DNA of 53,373 nt from Chthoniobacterales bacterium (GCA_025934755.1 JAICWQ010000002.1:1-53373); one strand, 5' to 3'. Positions 8,876 to 17,129 are shown, numbered from the stretch's first letter. Numbers and translations are program-made. The notes: generated by a model not told the origin, from the letters alone.

Positions 8876-10042
8876 CTAACTACTCGCCGCTTTCTTCAAA
8901 TCTTTCGCCAGTTGCCGGGCGTTGCCCTGCAATAATTCGGCGGCGCGTTTCATATTTTCCTCGGTGCTCATTTCAGCTCGCGCATTCTGATAAATCCCAT
9001 CGAACATTTCGCGCACTTGTCGGTCTTCCGTTGCCCGGCCCACGAACGCGAAAACGCGCTTTCCCAGCCTCCGGGCGAGCTCGGCCACGCCCCCTGGCGT
9101 TTTTCCTTCGAGCGTCTGTCGATCCAAGCTTCCCTCGCCCGTAATCACAACCTCAACCTTCTTCATTTTCGATTCGAGCCCAACTGCCTTCGAAACCACG
9201 TCAAAACCCGGCCGAATTTGCGCGGTGCAAAAACTCATCAATCCAAATCCAAGCCCGCCTGCGGCTCCGGTGCCAGGTTCATTACGGTTATCGACACCGA
9301 ATTGCCTGGCGACAACACCGGCAAGTTTAGTCAACGCCCCTTCGAATTCGCCGATCTTGTCGGGAGTGACACCTTTTTGCGGACCGAATACGCGCGTCGC
9401 CCCGTTTTCGCCAAGCAAGGGATTTCGCACATCGACCGCGGCGATTATCGCCGGCAACGAACTGCCCTCACCTGCCGCTTCGCGACTTCCTCTCCCTGAG
9501 GGAGAGGATTGAGGTGCGGGCAAAATTTCGTCGAGAAAAATCAGTTCCAGGACATTCTCGATTTCATTTCCATGCCCGTTGAGAAATCGAAATCCAAGTG
9601 CGCGAGCCATTCCAAATCCGCCGTCGTTCGTGGCACTGCCGCCAAGTCCGAGAATGATTTCTTTTGCGCCACGATTCGCCGCGTCCAAAATCATTTCGCC
9701 AACTCCGAAGGTCGTTGCGATCTCAGGATTCAATTCGTTAGGCCGCAGCCTTCGCATTCCCGCGGCTTCGCTCATTTCCATCACGACGGCCTGCTCCTTT
9801 TCAATCCATCCGTAGGACGCTTCCAGTTCGCGACCCAGCGCATCATGGGCCTTGCAGGTGACTTTTCTGCCGCCGAGCGCGTTTGAAATTACTTCAGCAG
9901 TGCCCTCTCCACCGTCGGCCATCGGCACGATATCGATCTGCGCGTCCGGCAAAATCTCGCGCAGACCTGTCGAAATCGCTTCGGCGACTTCGGATGCATC
10001 GAGCGCCCCCTTAAATTTATCCGGCGCGATTAAAATCTTCAT
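8876..10042 (-). CDS. glxK: Glycerate kinase with an in-frame repeat insertion
   Basis: This 388-residue protein opens with MKILIAPDKFKGALDA, the standard start of the GarK/GlxK family; an upstream in-frame extension to 10072 would run through a hairpin and is rejected. Family motifs MADGGEGT, LGLGGSATNDGGFGMA, GTGAAGGLGFGL and ITGEGSLDRQTL are all present. The enzyme phosphorylates D-glycerate in glyoxylate/glycerate metabolism. Residues about 175-196 (LPAPQSSPSGRGSREAAGEG and flank) are absent from the usual family sequence. They are encoded by the palindromic repeat at 9466-9530, which adds 22 codons without breaking the frame. A hairpin sits 6 bp before the start codon. Confidence 0.92.
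   Translation of the reverse strand: MKILIAPDKFKGALDASEVAEAISTGLREILPDAQIDIVPMADGGEGTAEVISNALGGRKVTCKAHDALGRELEASYGWIEKEQAVVMEMSEAAGMRRLRPNELNPEIATTFGVGEMILDAANRGAKEIILGLGGSATNDGGFGMARALGFRFLNGHGNEIENVLELIFLDEILPAPQSSPSGRGSREAAGEGSSLPAIIAAVDVRNPLLGENGATRVFGPQKGVTPDKIGEFEGALTKLAGVVARQFGVDNRNEPGTGAAGGLGFGLMSFCTAQIRPGFDVVSKAVGLESKMKKVEVVITGEGSLDRQTLEGKTPGGVAELARRLGKRVFAFVGRATEDRQVREMFDGIYQNARAEMSTEENMKRAAELLQGNARQLAKDLKKAASS
9466..9530 (-). repeat. Palindromic interspersed repeat inside glycerate kinase
   Basis: The stretch TCACCTGCCGCTTCGCG then CTTCCTCTCCCTGAGGGAGAGG matches the intergenic copy at 32967-33014. Its core at 9489-9507 is a palindrome with 9-bp arms (CCTCTCCCT / AGGGAGAGG, one-base centre). 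It lies inside the glycerate kinase coding sequence and is translated as a Ser/Gly/Ala/Arg-rich loop between two conserved segments. Confidence 0.75.
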
Positions 10043-10048
10043 TTTCAA

Positions 10049-10070
10049 GGGACACGCGCCGTCGTGTCCC
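10049..10070. repeat. Hairpin just upstream of glycerate kinase
   Basis: GGGACACG / CGTGTCCC form perfect 8-bp arms around a 6-base loop. On the minus strand the hairpin ends 6 bp before the ATG of glycerate kinase, so in mRNA it would cover the ribosome-binding region. It may be a relative of the GTAG hairpin elements without their terminal bases, or a regulatory stem between gatB and glxK. Confidence 0.5.
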
Positions 10071-10121
10071 AAATATTACGGCGCCGACAGTGCGGCGTTC
10101 TCCACTCGCGTCGGCCGAGCA

Positions 10122-11576
10122 TCACCCTTTCAACTTCTTTTCCAAAATCTCGCCGGCCAGCTGCGGATTCGCTTTGCCTTTGGACAATTTCATCACCTGC
10201 CCCTTGAGAAAATTCAAGGAAGCGGCGTTCCCCGCTTTGAAGTCGGCCGCAGGCTTCGGATTCGCGGCGATCACTTCATTCACCAGCTTTTCAATGGCTC
10301 CGCTGTCGCTCACCTGCTCGATCGCCTTGTCTTTCACAATCGCGCCCGCGCGCTTTCCAGTGGAAAACATTTCTCCGAAAACTTCCTTTCCCTGTTTGCC
10401 GCTGATCTTGCCGCTGTCGATCAGATTCACCAGCTCGTCGAGCGCGTCCGGCGGAATCGGGCAATCGTTGATTGTCTTGCCTGCGCTGCTCAGCGCGCTT
10501 TGCAAATCGTTCAGGATCCAGTTCGCGACGTTTTTTGGTTTCTTCGAGCCCTTGGCCGCGGCCTCGAAGTATCGCGCCAGTTCCACATCGTCCGCTAAAA
10601 CGCCGGCGTCGTACGGGGTCACCTGGTATTGCCCGACAAACCGGGCGCGTTTCGCTTTCGGCAATTCGGGGACCCGGGCCCGCGCTTCTGGCAACAATCC
10701 TTCGGTTTTCACCGGCATCAGATCGGGGTCAGGAAAATACCGGTAATCGTGGGCCGACTCTTTCGTCCGCATCAAAAATGTTTCGCCGGCCGCATCATCC
10801 CAGCCCCGGGTTTCCTGCTGGAGCTTTTCTCCATTCCCGAGCGCAACGGTTTGGCGTTGAATCTCAAACGCCAGCGCCCGGCGGACCCCGCTGATCGAGT
10901 TCATGTTCTTGATCTCGATCTTTGCCCCCAGTTCGGACTGCGATTGAGGACGAACTGAAACGTTACAATCACAGCGGAGCTGGCCTTTCTCCATGTCGGC
11001 ATCGCTGACCTCGCCATAAATCAGGATTTGCTTCAGCGATGTCAGAAACGCGAAAGCTTCCTCCGGGGAACTGATTTCCGGTTGGGTCACGATTTCCATC
11101 AATGGCGTGCCCGCGCGATTGAAATCGATGCCCGTGCTGGTCTCGAAATGAAAGCTCTTGGCCACGTCTTCTTCCAGATGAATTCGCACCAGGTGCACTT
11201 CCTTGTCCGGCGTTCCGATATTTTTTTGCGCATCCTTCGGGTAGGCAAGATCATGCAGCGGCACCGCGCCGTTTTCGCAAAGCGGCATATCGTATTGCGA
11301 GATCTGATAATTCTTTGGCATGTCCGGATAAAAATAATTCTTTCGATCGAATTTGCAGACCGGCGCAATGTCGCAATCCAGCATCAGGCCGGTCAGCACC
11401 GTCATTCGCAACGCCTCGTGATTCATGGCCGGCAACGCCCCCGGCAATCCAAGACAGATCGGACAAGTGCGCGTATTCGGCGCCGCTCCGAATTCCACCG
11501 CGCATGCACAGAACATTTTCGATCGCGTCTTCAGCTGGACGTGAACTTCAAGTCCGATCGTCGCGACATAGTTCAT
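10122..11576 (-). CDS. gatB: Asp-tRNA(Asn)/Glu-tRNA(Gln) amidotransferase subunit B
   Basis: This is a full-length GatB of 484 residues. The start YVATIGLEVHVQLKTRSKMF, the CxxC-type segment NTRTCPICLGLPGALP and the central FDRKNYFYPDMPKNYQISQY are diagnostic of the family. The C-terminal YqeY-like helical tail (about 330-484) is present. With GatA and GatC it amidates misacylated Glu-tRNA(Gln) or Asp-tRNA(Asn). GatA and GatC are not in the window. Because a bona fide AsnS is encoded at 28818-30209, glutaminyl-tRNA formation is the more likely task. Confidence 0.97.
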   Translation of the reverse strand: MNYVATIGLEVHVQLKTRSKMFCACAVEFGAAPNTRTCPICLGLPGALPAMNHEALRMTVLTGLMLDCDIAPVCKFDRKNYFYPDMPKNYQISQYDMPLCENGAVPLHDLAYPKDAQKNIGTPDKEVHLVRIHLEEDVAKSFHFETSTGIDFNRAGTPLMEIVTQPEISSPEEAFAFLTSLKQILIYGEVSDADMEKGQLRCDCNVSVRPQSQSELGAKIEIKNMNSISGVRRALAFEIQRQTVALGNGEKLQQETRGWDDAAGETFLMRTKESAHDYRYFPDPDLMPVKTEGLLPEARARVPELPKAKRARFVGQYQVTPYDAGVLADDVELARYFEAAAKGSKKPKNVANWILNDLQSALSSAGKTINDCPIPPDALDELVNLIDSGKISGKQGKEVFGEMFSTGKRAGAIVKDKAIEQVSDSGAIEKLVNEVIAANPKPAADFKAGNAASLNFLKGQVMKLSKGKANPQLAGEILEKKLKG

Positions 11577-11585
11577 AATCTTCTA

Positions 11586-11652
11586 GACAGGATTTACGGG
11601 ATTAACTTGATGGAAAGATAAGTAATCCTACAAATCCTGTTTAATCCTGTCG
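11586..11652. repeat. Word-like inverted repeat (ACAGGATT type)
   Basis: GACAGGATTTACGGGATTAA at 11586-11605 faces AATCCTGTTTAATCCTGTC at 11633-11651; the arms are near reverse complements, and a further AATCCT unit lies at 11624. It fills the gap between cvpA and gatB, so the gatB message would begin inside or just after it. It could act as a weak stem-loop terminator or be a non-coding mobile repeat. Confidence 0.6.
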
Positions 11653-11662
11653 ATTTTTTGAA

Positions 11663-12565
11663 CTACTTCTGCGTCGCGTAATTCAGCGCCGCCACCACGT
11701 CGAATTTCTTCAGACGCTGGCGTAATTCCGGATCGTTCGCCGCATCGATGATCCGATGGTCCTGGATCAGCTCCAACAACTGGCCTTGGGCGAACATCTG
11801 GGAAATTTCCTGATCGTTACGCAAAGCAACGATTTTGGGGTGCTCGCTCAACTCTTTCGCGCCCGGATACTCCAGGAATCGCTCGGCGTACTGGGGGTTT
11901 GCCGCGACCGTGCCAATTTTTTCTATCAGGTCGTAGGTTTTTGGCGGGACGATGTCGCTCTTCTTCAACATGTTGCCGATCACGCCCATTTCGAGCGAAT
12001 TTTTCAGCCGCGCGAGGGAGGTTGTCAGGGGCGCTTCGTCCTCACCGGGCTCCGCGAAAATCCTTCGGCGCATGTCGACGGCATGAACAACGGTCGAATC
12101 ATTTGCCTGCTCGCGAACCTCCGCATTTGCCACCGAACCAATTGACCGCACCGCGACCACGGTTAGCCAAACCATAAAACAACCAAAGAATGCGCCGAGC
12201 ACAGCGCCGGTGGACCCGTAAACCAATCGAACGATTAGCGATTCATGTTGGTCGGTTCGTCGAAAAAGGGCCGAGCCGATACCACTGATGACGGCATAAA
12301 TAATAAGGGCAAAAAGCGCGCCGGCCAGAATCGAGAGCAATGCGTCGGGCAATCTGATAAAGACCCCGAGGAGAGGCCCGAAGAACTTGGTCGCGAACCA
12401 ACCGGCGAAATACCCGGCAATCAGCGCGCCCAGCCGCGCGATCTGGCGCGGCAATCCCCGACGCCAGCCGCGCAAAATCTCGAACAAAATCAGAACGACG
12501 GCGAACGAAACAAAGACGATCTGCCAAAGCGGCGAACCGGCCGCAGCTTGAACCTGTGACATCAT
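11663..12565 (-). CDS. CvpA family membrane protein
   Basis: This 300-residue protein has about four N-terminal helices ([70 protein letters not shown]). The CvpA motif [20 protein letters not shown] lies near the start. The C-terminal 140 residues are soluble and probably helical, longer than in colicin V production protein of E. coli. Its ATG at 12565 overlaps the aroC stop by 4 bp (ATGA), so it is translated with chorismate synthase. CvpA proteins support envelope integrity and secretion; the exact role here is unknown. Confidence 0.85.
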   Translation of the reverse strand: MMSQVQAAAGSPLWQIVFVSFAVVLILFEILRGWRRGLPRQIARLGALIAGYFAGWFATKFFGPLLGVFIRLPDALLSILAGALFALIIYAVISGIGSALFRRTDQHESLIVRLVYGSTGAVLGAFFGCFMVWLTVVAVRSIGSVANAEVREQANDSTVVHAVDMRRRIFAEPGEDEAPLTTSLARLKNSLEMGVIGNMLKKSDIVPPKTYDLIEKIGTVAANPQYAERFLEYPGAKELSEHPKIVALRNDQEISQMFAQGQLLELIQDHRIIDAANDPELRQRLKKFDVVAALNYATQK

Positions 12566-13653
12566 TTCTGCGAAATATTAATAGCGCGCTGCCGGAGGGC
12601 GTGGTCGCACAGGACCAACGCAGTCATCGCTTCTACCATTGGCACCGCCCGCGGCAACACGCAAGGATCGTGGCGACCGCGGGCCGCAAGTTTTGTTTGT
12701 TCGCGGGAAGCAGTGACCGTTTTCTGTTCGCGGGCGATTGTCGCGGTCGGCTTGAACCCCACCCGAAAATAAATTTCCTCGCCGTTTGAAATTCCACCCT
12801 GAACTCCCCCGGAATAGTTCGACGACGTCCTGATTTTCCCGCCGCGCATTTCAAACGCGTCGTTATGCTCCGACCCGCGCATCCGCGTGGCGGAGAATCC
12901 CGAACCGATCTCGAAACCCTTGGTTGCCGGCAAACTCAACATCGCTTTCGCAAGGTCGGCTTCGAGTTTGTCGAACACCGGTTCGCCCAGCCCCGGGGGC
13001 GCGTTTCGAACGAGGCATTCGACTATTCCGCCTAACGAATCGCCATCGGCCCGGGTTCTTTCGATCAACGAAATCATTCTCTTCGCCGCCGCCTTGTCCG
13101 GACAGCGGACGATGTTGGTGTCGGCGTCGCCAAATTTCACCTTTGATCGGTCGATCTTCGCCTTCAACTCGTGGATCTGCGCGACGTAAGCGACAATGTC
13201 GATTTTCGGATACAAGGTTTGCAAAATTTTCCGAGCGACCGCTCCGGCGGCCACCCGGCCGATCGTCTCCCGAGCGGAAGCGCGTCCCCCGCCCTGCCAG
13301 TTTCGAATTCCGTATTTCGCTTCGTAGGTAAAATCTGCGTGCGATGGGCGGAACGTCTTTGCCATCGCGGCATAATCTTCCGGTCTCGCGTCCTTGTTTC
13401 GAACCAGAATTCCGATGGGCGTGCCGAGGGTCTTGCCTTCAAAAACACCGGAGAGAATTTCACAGCGATCTTCTTCCTGCCGTTGCGTCGTTATTTTACT
13501 TTGACCAGGGCGACGCCGATCCAATTCGCGCTGAATCTCCGAATCGGAAATCTCGATTCGCGGCGGGCAACCTTCGATCACCACACCCACGCCGCCGCCA
13601 TGCGATTCGCCAAATGTCGTGATCCGAAAAAGTTGCCCAAAGGTGCTGCCCAT
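12562..13653 (-). CDS. aroC: Chorismate synthase
   Basis: At 363 residues this is a typical Aro[21 protein letters not shown] at the N-terminus, [34 protein letters not shown] and FKPTATIA are the FMN- and EPSP-binding signatures. It makes chorismate from 5-enolpyruvylshikimate-3-phosphate, the last step of the shikimate pathway. It is followed by coupled cvpA. A REP-like hairpin (13693-13724) separates it from the preceding sulfur-amino-acid gene. Confidence 0.97.
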   Translation of the reverse strand: MGSTFGQLFRITTFGESHGGGVGVVIEGCPPRIEISDSEIQRELDRRRPGQSKITTQRQEEDRCEILSGVFEGKTLGTPIGILVRNKDARPEDYAAMAKTFRPSHADFTYEAKYGIRNWQGGGRASARETIGRVAAGAVARKILQTLYPKIDIVAYVAQIHELKAKIDRSKVKFGDADTNIVRCPDKAAAKRMISLIERTRADGDSLGGIVECLVRNAPPGLGEPVFDKLEADLAKAMLSLPATKGFEIGSGFSATRMRGSEHNDAFEMRGGKIRTSSNYSGGVQGGISNGEEIYFRVGFKPTATIAREQKTVTASREQTKLAARGRHDPCVLPRAVPMVEAMTALVLCDHALRQRAINISQK

Positions 13654-13692
13654 GAAGCGGGGAAAATAAGTCCATCTCGGGCATTCACAACT

Positions 13693-13724
13693 GGCAGGGA
13701 CGCGCGCGCTGCGCTGTCCTTACC
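13693..13724. repeat. REP-like hairpin at the end of the cystathionine gamma-lyase gene
   Basis: The sequence runs GGCAGGGAC, a GC-rich centre, then GTCCTTACC. The arms are imperfect, and the ends are degenerate forms of the GGTAG/CTACC termini seen at 14919-14971 and 16984-17010. The stop codon TAG of the upstream gene straddles its edge (13724-13726). Confidence 0.5.
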
Positions 13725-14884
13725 TAGATCGCCTCGAAGGCAAACTGAAGGTCGTCGATCAGGTCGCGGAGATCTTCCACTCCAACCGACAGTCGCACCA
13801 ACGAATCGCCGACACCGAGCTCGTCGCGCTTTTCCTTCGGCACCGAGGCGTGAGTCATCAGCGCCGGATGATTGATCAAACTCTCTACCCCTCCCAAACT
13901 TTCCGCGAGTGCAAACAGGTGGGTGTTCTCCAGGAACCGTTTAGTTCCGGCAAGATCGGTTTTCAGGACAATCGAGATCATTCCACCGAACCCGCGCATT
14001 TGGGTGCGGGCGAGATCGTGTTGCGGGTGCGATTTCAACCCGGGATACATTACCTTTTCGACCTGCGTTTGTTCTTCAAGCCAGCGCGCGAGTTCCAGCG
14101 CGTTCGCGCAATGCCGCTCCATCCGAAGGGGCAAGGTTTTGAGACTGCGCAACACCAGAAAACTGTCGAACGCTCCCGCGATTGCGCCGACGGAATTCTG
14201 GAGAAACCACATTCGATCCCCGAGGTCTTTGTTTTCGCCGACAACGGCGACGCCACTTACGAGATCGGAGTGGCCATTTAGATATTTGGTCGCCGAATGA
14301 ACGACGATGTCGAAGCCGAACTCGATCGGGCGCTGGATCCACGGCGAAGCGAACGTGTTGTCGGAAACAGAAAGAATCTGGTGCTCGCGCGCGATCTTGG
14401 CGATCGCCTCCAGATCAATGATTTTCAGTAATGGATTGCTCGGCGTTTCGATCCAGACCATCCGCGTGTTGTCCGTGATCGCTTTCTCAAAGCGCGACGC
14501 GTCGGTCAGATCGACATAGCTAAACTCGAGACCGGCTGATTGCTTTCTGACTTTGTCGAACAACCGAAATGTGCCGCCGTAAAGATCGTCGCTGACAACG
14601 ATGTGCGAGCCGCTGTCCAGCAATTCCAGAACCGTGGACATTGCGGCGAGGCCGGACGCGAAAGCAAAGCCGCGAGCGCCGCCTTCCAAATCGGCGATAC
14701 ATTTTTCGTAGGCGAGCCGGGTTGGATTGATTGAGCGCGCATAATCAAAGCCCTTATGTTTCCCCGGGCTTTCCTGCACGTAGGTTGACGTCATGTAAAT
14801 CGGTGTCATCACCGCCCCGGTGGTGGGGTCCGGTTCCTGGCCCGCGTGAATCGCGCGAGTGGCAAAGCCTTTTTGCTTGTTCAT
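13724..14884 (-). CDS. Cystathionine gamma-lyase / gamma-synthase (PLP)
   Basis: This 386-residue protein belongs to the Cys/Met metabolism PLP family: FATRAIHAGQEPDPTTGAV, YARSINPTRLAYEKCIADLE, VWIETPSNPLLKIIDL and the Schiff-base lysine in HSATKYLNGHSD (about residue 205). Synthase (MetB) and lyase cannot be told apart by eye. A gene for cystathionine beta-synthase lies directly upstream in the same run, which favours the lyase of reverse transsulfuration (cystathionine to cysteine). The enzyme is cytoplasmic and normally tetrameric. Confidence 0.93.
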   Translation of the reverse strand: MNKQKGFATRAIHAGQEPDPTTGAVMTPIYMTSTYVQESPGKHKGFDYARSINPTRLAYEKCIADLEGGARGFAFASGLAAMSTVLELLDSGSHIVVSDDLYGGTFRLFDKVRKQSAGLEFSYVDLTDASRFEKAITDNTRMVWIETPSNPLLKIIDLEAIAKIAREHQILSVSDNTFASPWIQRPIEFGFDIVVHSATKYLNGHSDLVSGVAVVGENKDLGDRMWFLQNSVGAIAGAFDSFLVLRSLKTLPLRMERHCANALELARWLEEQTQVEKVMYPGLKSHPQHDLARTQMRGFGGMISIVLKTDLAGTKRFLENTHLFALAESLGGVESLINHPALMTHASVPKEKRDELGVGDSLVRLSVGVEDLRDLIDDLQFAFEAI

Positions 14885-14918
14885 GTGGGCTCTAATCTAA
14901 TCGGGGATTTCATTCAAA

Positions 14919-14971
14919 GGTAGAGGCGATTGACCTCAATCGCCATGGCGGTTCGGTGAACCGCCGCTACC
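14919..14971 (-). repeat. Two-hairpin REP/BIME-like element, copy B
   Basis: The element is bounded by GGTAG (14919-14923) and CTACC (14967-14971). It contains two perfect hairpins: GGCGATTGA / TCAATCGCC with loop CC (14925-14944), and GGCGGTTC / GAACCGCC with loop GGT (14947-14965). The reverse complement matches copy A at 2070-2120, including the preceding A of AGGTAG. The cystathionine beta-synthase gene uses the TAG in GGTAG as its stop codon. Two inverted GTAG-hairpins back to back is the BIME arrangement. No flanking target duplication was found. Confidence 0.78.
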
Positions 14972-16379
14972 TGGGCATTTTCAACCGCAGATACGATAGC
15001 AAATCAGTCCGCGTAATCAGGCCGAGGAATTTATCGTTATCCATCACGATCGCGACCCGGCCGCGCTCGAAAACTTCCAGCAGATCGTTGATCTTCGCCG
15101 TCGGCGGCAGCGTTTCGAGCTTGTCGGTCATCGCGTTCTCGACGCGATCGTTGAAGTGGCTCGAATCGCGATTCACTTTCACCAGGATATCGGATTCATC
15201 GACAATGCCGACCGCGCGCGCGTTTTGATCGACCACCGGCAATTGTGAAACGTCCGCGCTGCGCATTCGCTTGAAAGCCGTCAACAAGGTGTCAGTGGGT
15301 CCGACGGTGATCACTTCGCCGGCTTCGTAGCGATGTGAAATCAAATCGCTCAGGTCACCATGGGAATGCCGGTGAATGAATCCCTGCTCGGCCATCCAAA
15401 AATCGTTGTACATCTTCGAGAGATATTTATTGCCCGTATCCGGAACCAGACTGACGACCCGTTTTGGCTTTTCCTGTTCCCGGCAATAACGCAACGCGCC
15501 GGCGACCAGTGTCCCGGTCGAAGAACCGCCGAATATCCCTTCCTTGCGCAGAAGATCGCGGGCGACCGCGAAACTTTCTTCATCGTCGATCTCGTAGGCA
15601 TCGGTCACGAGCGACATATCGAGAATTTCCGGAATGAAATCTTCGCCGATGCCTTCAACTGCCCAGCTTCCAGCTTCTTTGAGTTTGCCGGTCTTAACAT
15701 AACCACAAAGAACCGACCCTTTCGGGTCCGCTAGGATCATTTCAATTCCACGCCGCGGTTTCACCCGATTAAAAAAGCGTCCAAGGCCAGTCAGGGTCCC
15801 GCCCGAACCGACGCCGACAACGATTGCATCCACGTCGTGACGCATTTGCTCCCAAATTTCCGGACCGGTGGTGCGTTCATGGGCGAGCGGATTGGCCGGA
15901 TTGCCGAACTGGTTCACATAAAACGCGCCTGAAATTTCCCCGGCCAAACGCGCCGCGACATCTTGATAATATTCCGGATGACCACGGGTGACATCCGATC
16001 GCGTCAATACAACTTCGGCGCCAAGGGCCTTGACGTGGGAAATTTTTTCCTGAGACATCTTGTCCGGAATCACCAGCACGACCCGATAACCCTTCGCCAC
16101 CGCGACCAGCGCGAGTCCGAGGCCGGTGTTTCCCGCAGTCGCTTCGATGACCGTTCCGCCTGGCTCCAGTTTTCCCTCTTCCTCCGCCGCTTCGATCATC
16201 GAGAGCGCGATCCGGTCTTTGATCGAGCCGGTGGGATTTTGATTTTCCAACTTCAAGAAAAGATGACACGGCCCGGTGTCGAAGCGCGTGATCTCAATCA
16301 ACGGCGTCTCGCCGATCATCGAGAGAATGGCGGGCGGCTTCTTTAAACTGAGCGCTGACGCAGCGGGGAGCTCGGTCAT
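14967..16379 (-). CDS. Cystathionine beta-synthase with tandem CBS domains
   Basis: This 470-residue protein has a fold-type II PLP domain (about 15-335): LENQNPTGSIKDRIALSMIE with Schiff-base Lys54, EATAGNTGLGLALVA, VGVGSGGTLTGLGRFF and GIFGGSSTGT. Two CBS motifs follow (about 345-465), ending FLGLITRTDLLSYL. The architecture equals eukaryotic and bacterial cystathionine beta-synthase minus the haem N-terminus. It condenses serine (or an activated serine) with homocysteine; CBS domains usually bind adenosyl ligands. Its ATG overlaps the stop of the thioredoxin-like gene (ATGA). The stop codon comes from the repeat element at 14919-14971. A cysteine-synthase activity cannot be excluded. Confidence 0.93.
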   Translation of the reverse strand: MTELPAASALSLKKPPAILSMIGETPLIEITRFDTGPCHLFLKLENQNPTGSIKDRIALSMIEAAEEEGKLEPGGTVIEATAGNTGLGLALVAVAKGYRVVLVIPDKMSQEKISHVKALGAEVVLTRSDVTRGHPEYYQDVAARLAGEISGAFYVNQFGNPANPLAHERTTGPEIWEQMRHDVDAIVVGVGSGGTLTGLGRFFNRVKPRRGIEMILADPKGSVLCGYVKTGKLKEAGSWAVEGIGEDFIPEILDMSLVTDAYEIDDEESFAVARDLLRKEGIFGGSSTGTLVAGALRYCREQEKPKRVVSLVPDTGNKYLSKMYNDFWMAEQGFIHRHSHGDLSDLISHRYEAGEVITVGPTDTLLTAFKRMRSADVSQLPVVDQNARAVGIVDESDILVKVNRDSSHFNDRVENAMTDKLETLPPTAKINDLLEVFERGRVAIVMDNDKFLGLITRTDLLSYLRLKMPR

Positions 16380-16933
16380 TCGGGAAGCTTGGGTTCGCCT
16401 TTATGAGACCATTCTGATTTGCTGTCCTCAAGAAATTGCTGGAGGACGTCGAACCGGACCTCTCCGTAATTCAGGGCGTAACGGAGGTCGCCTTTTTTGT
16501 AGACCCAGGTCGTCGGAATCCAGGACACAGGCATGCCGGCAAATCGTTTGATCTTGTTGTCACCACGGCGCGGACCCGGATCGGACAAAATGGTCACGTT
16601 CGGCTGATCGGCGATTTGGAATTTTTGCAACATCGCTTTGCCGTCTCCGCCGTCGTTCCAAATCGACACAAAATAAAATTTAACGTCCGGGTTCGCTTTG
16701 ACGATTTTCAACCAGCCGCCGCTTTTCAGCTCCGCCTGACAATTCGGACACCATGGAGCCCAGAGATGAACGACGGTTAGATCGGCTGATTTGATCGCGC
16801 CAAGAACAGTTTGCTCGGCCGCGGGCTTTGGTACGAGCCCCCGATCCAGGTCATCTTGACCGCGAACGACGGCGATTGACCCGAGGACCCCCGCCACCGC
16901 CAGTGTTCGCAAGATCAACATCTTACTTACCAT
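16376..16933 (-). CDS. Exported thioredoxin-like protein
   Basis: With ATG 16933 the product has 185 residues; ATG 16921 is a possible alternative. A signal peptide or anchor (LRTLAVAGVLGSIAVVRG) precedes a thioredoxin fold with VVHLWAPWCPNCQAEL, so the redox motif is CPNC, and the conserved cis-Pro region reads GMPVSWIPTTWVY. It resembles TlpA/ResA proteins that reduce disulfides outside the cytoplasm. It is first in the run and is translationally coupled to cystathionine beta-synthase, an unusual partner. The palindromic element with target duplications lies just upstream (16976-17018), in the region expected to hold its promoter. Confidence 0.85.
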   Translation of the reverse strand: MVSKMLILRTLAVAGVLGSIAVVRGQDDLDRGLVPKPAAEQTVLGAIKSADLTVVHLWAPWCPNCQAELKSGGWLKIVKANPDVKFYFVSIWNDGGDGKAMLQKFQIADQPNVTILSDPGPRRGDNKIKRFAGMPVSWIPTTWVYKKGDLRYALNYGEVRFDVLQQFLEDSKSEWSHKGEPKLPE

Positions 16934-16975
16934 AGAAGAAAACGCCGAACCCTCAACGCCGAACACCCGACACCG

Positions 16976-17018
16976 AAGGCAGAGGTAGTGTCCTAAATTA
17001 GGACACTACCAAGGCAGA
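16976..17018. mobile_element. 27-bp palindromic element with 8-bp target-site duplication
   Basis: A perfect palindrome with 13-bp arms (GGTAGTGTCCTAA / TTAGGACACTACC, one-base centre) spans 16984-17010. The octamer AAGGCAGA occurs immediately on both sides (16976-16983 and 17011-17018). Exact direct repeats touching inverted-repeat ends are what a cut-and-paste (DDE-type) insertion leaves, here with no cargo. The GGTAG...CTACC ends are shared with the hairpin elements at 2070 and 14919. It lies in the divergent region between the trx-like gene and rpsA. Confidence 0.8.
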
Positions 17019-17025
17019 AGCTCAG

Positions 17026-17054
17026 TTGACCGCGGATGTGAAAACGCCTAATGT
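17026..17054 (+). promoter_or_regulatory. Candidate sigma-70 promoter of rpsA
   Basis: TTGACC at 17026-17031 is followed after 17 bases by TAATGT at 17049-17054, about 75 bp before the rpsA start. The -35 box fits the consensus at five of six positions; the -10 box is weaker. It begins 8 bp after the palindromic element. Confidence 0.4.
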
Positions 17055-17077
17055 GGCGCTCCGTTTTCGCGGAACTT

Positions 17078-17096
17078 CGGCGGTCCTGGACCGCCG
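17078..17096. repeat. Hairpin in the rpsA leader
   Basis: CGGCGGTCC / GGACCGCCG are perfect 9-bp arms around one base. It is followed by CCAAGGAGCC, which holds the likely Shine-Dalgarno AAGGAG of rpsA. It resembles the GGCGG hairpin of the repeat elements but lacks GTAG. It could influence translation of S1, which is autoregulated through its leader in other bacteria. Confidence 0.45.
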
Positions 17097-17129
17097 CGAC
17101 AGCGTAAAGGCCAAGGAGCCTTATTTATT

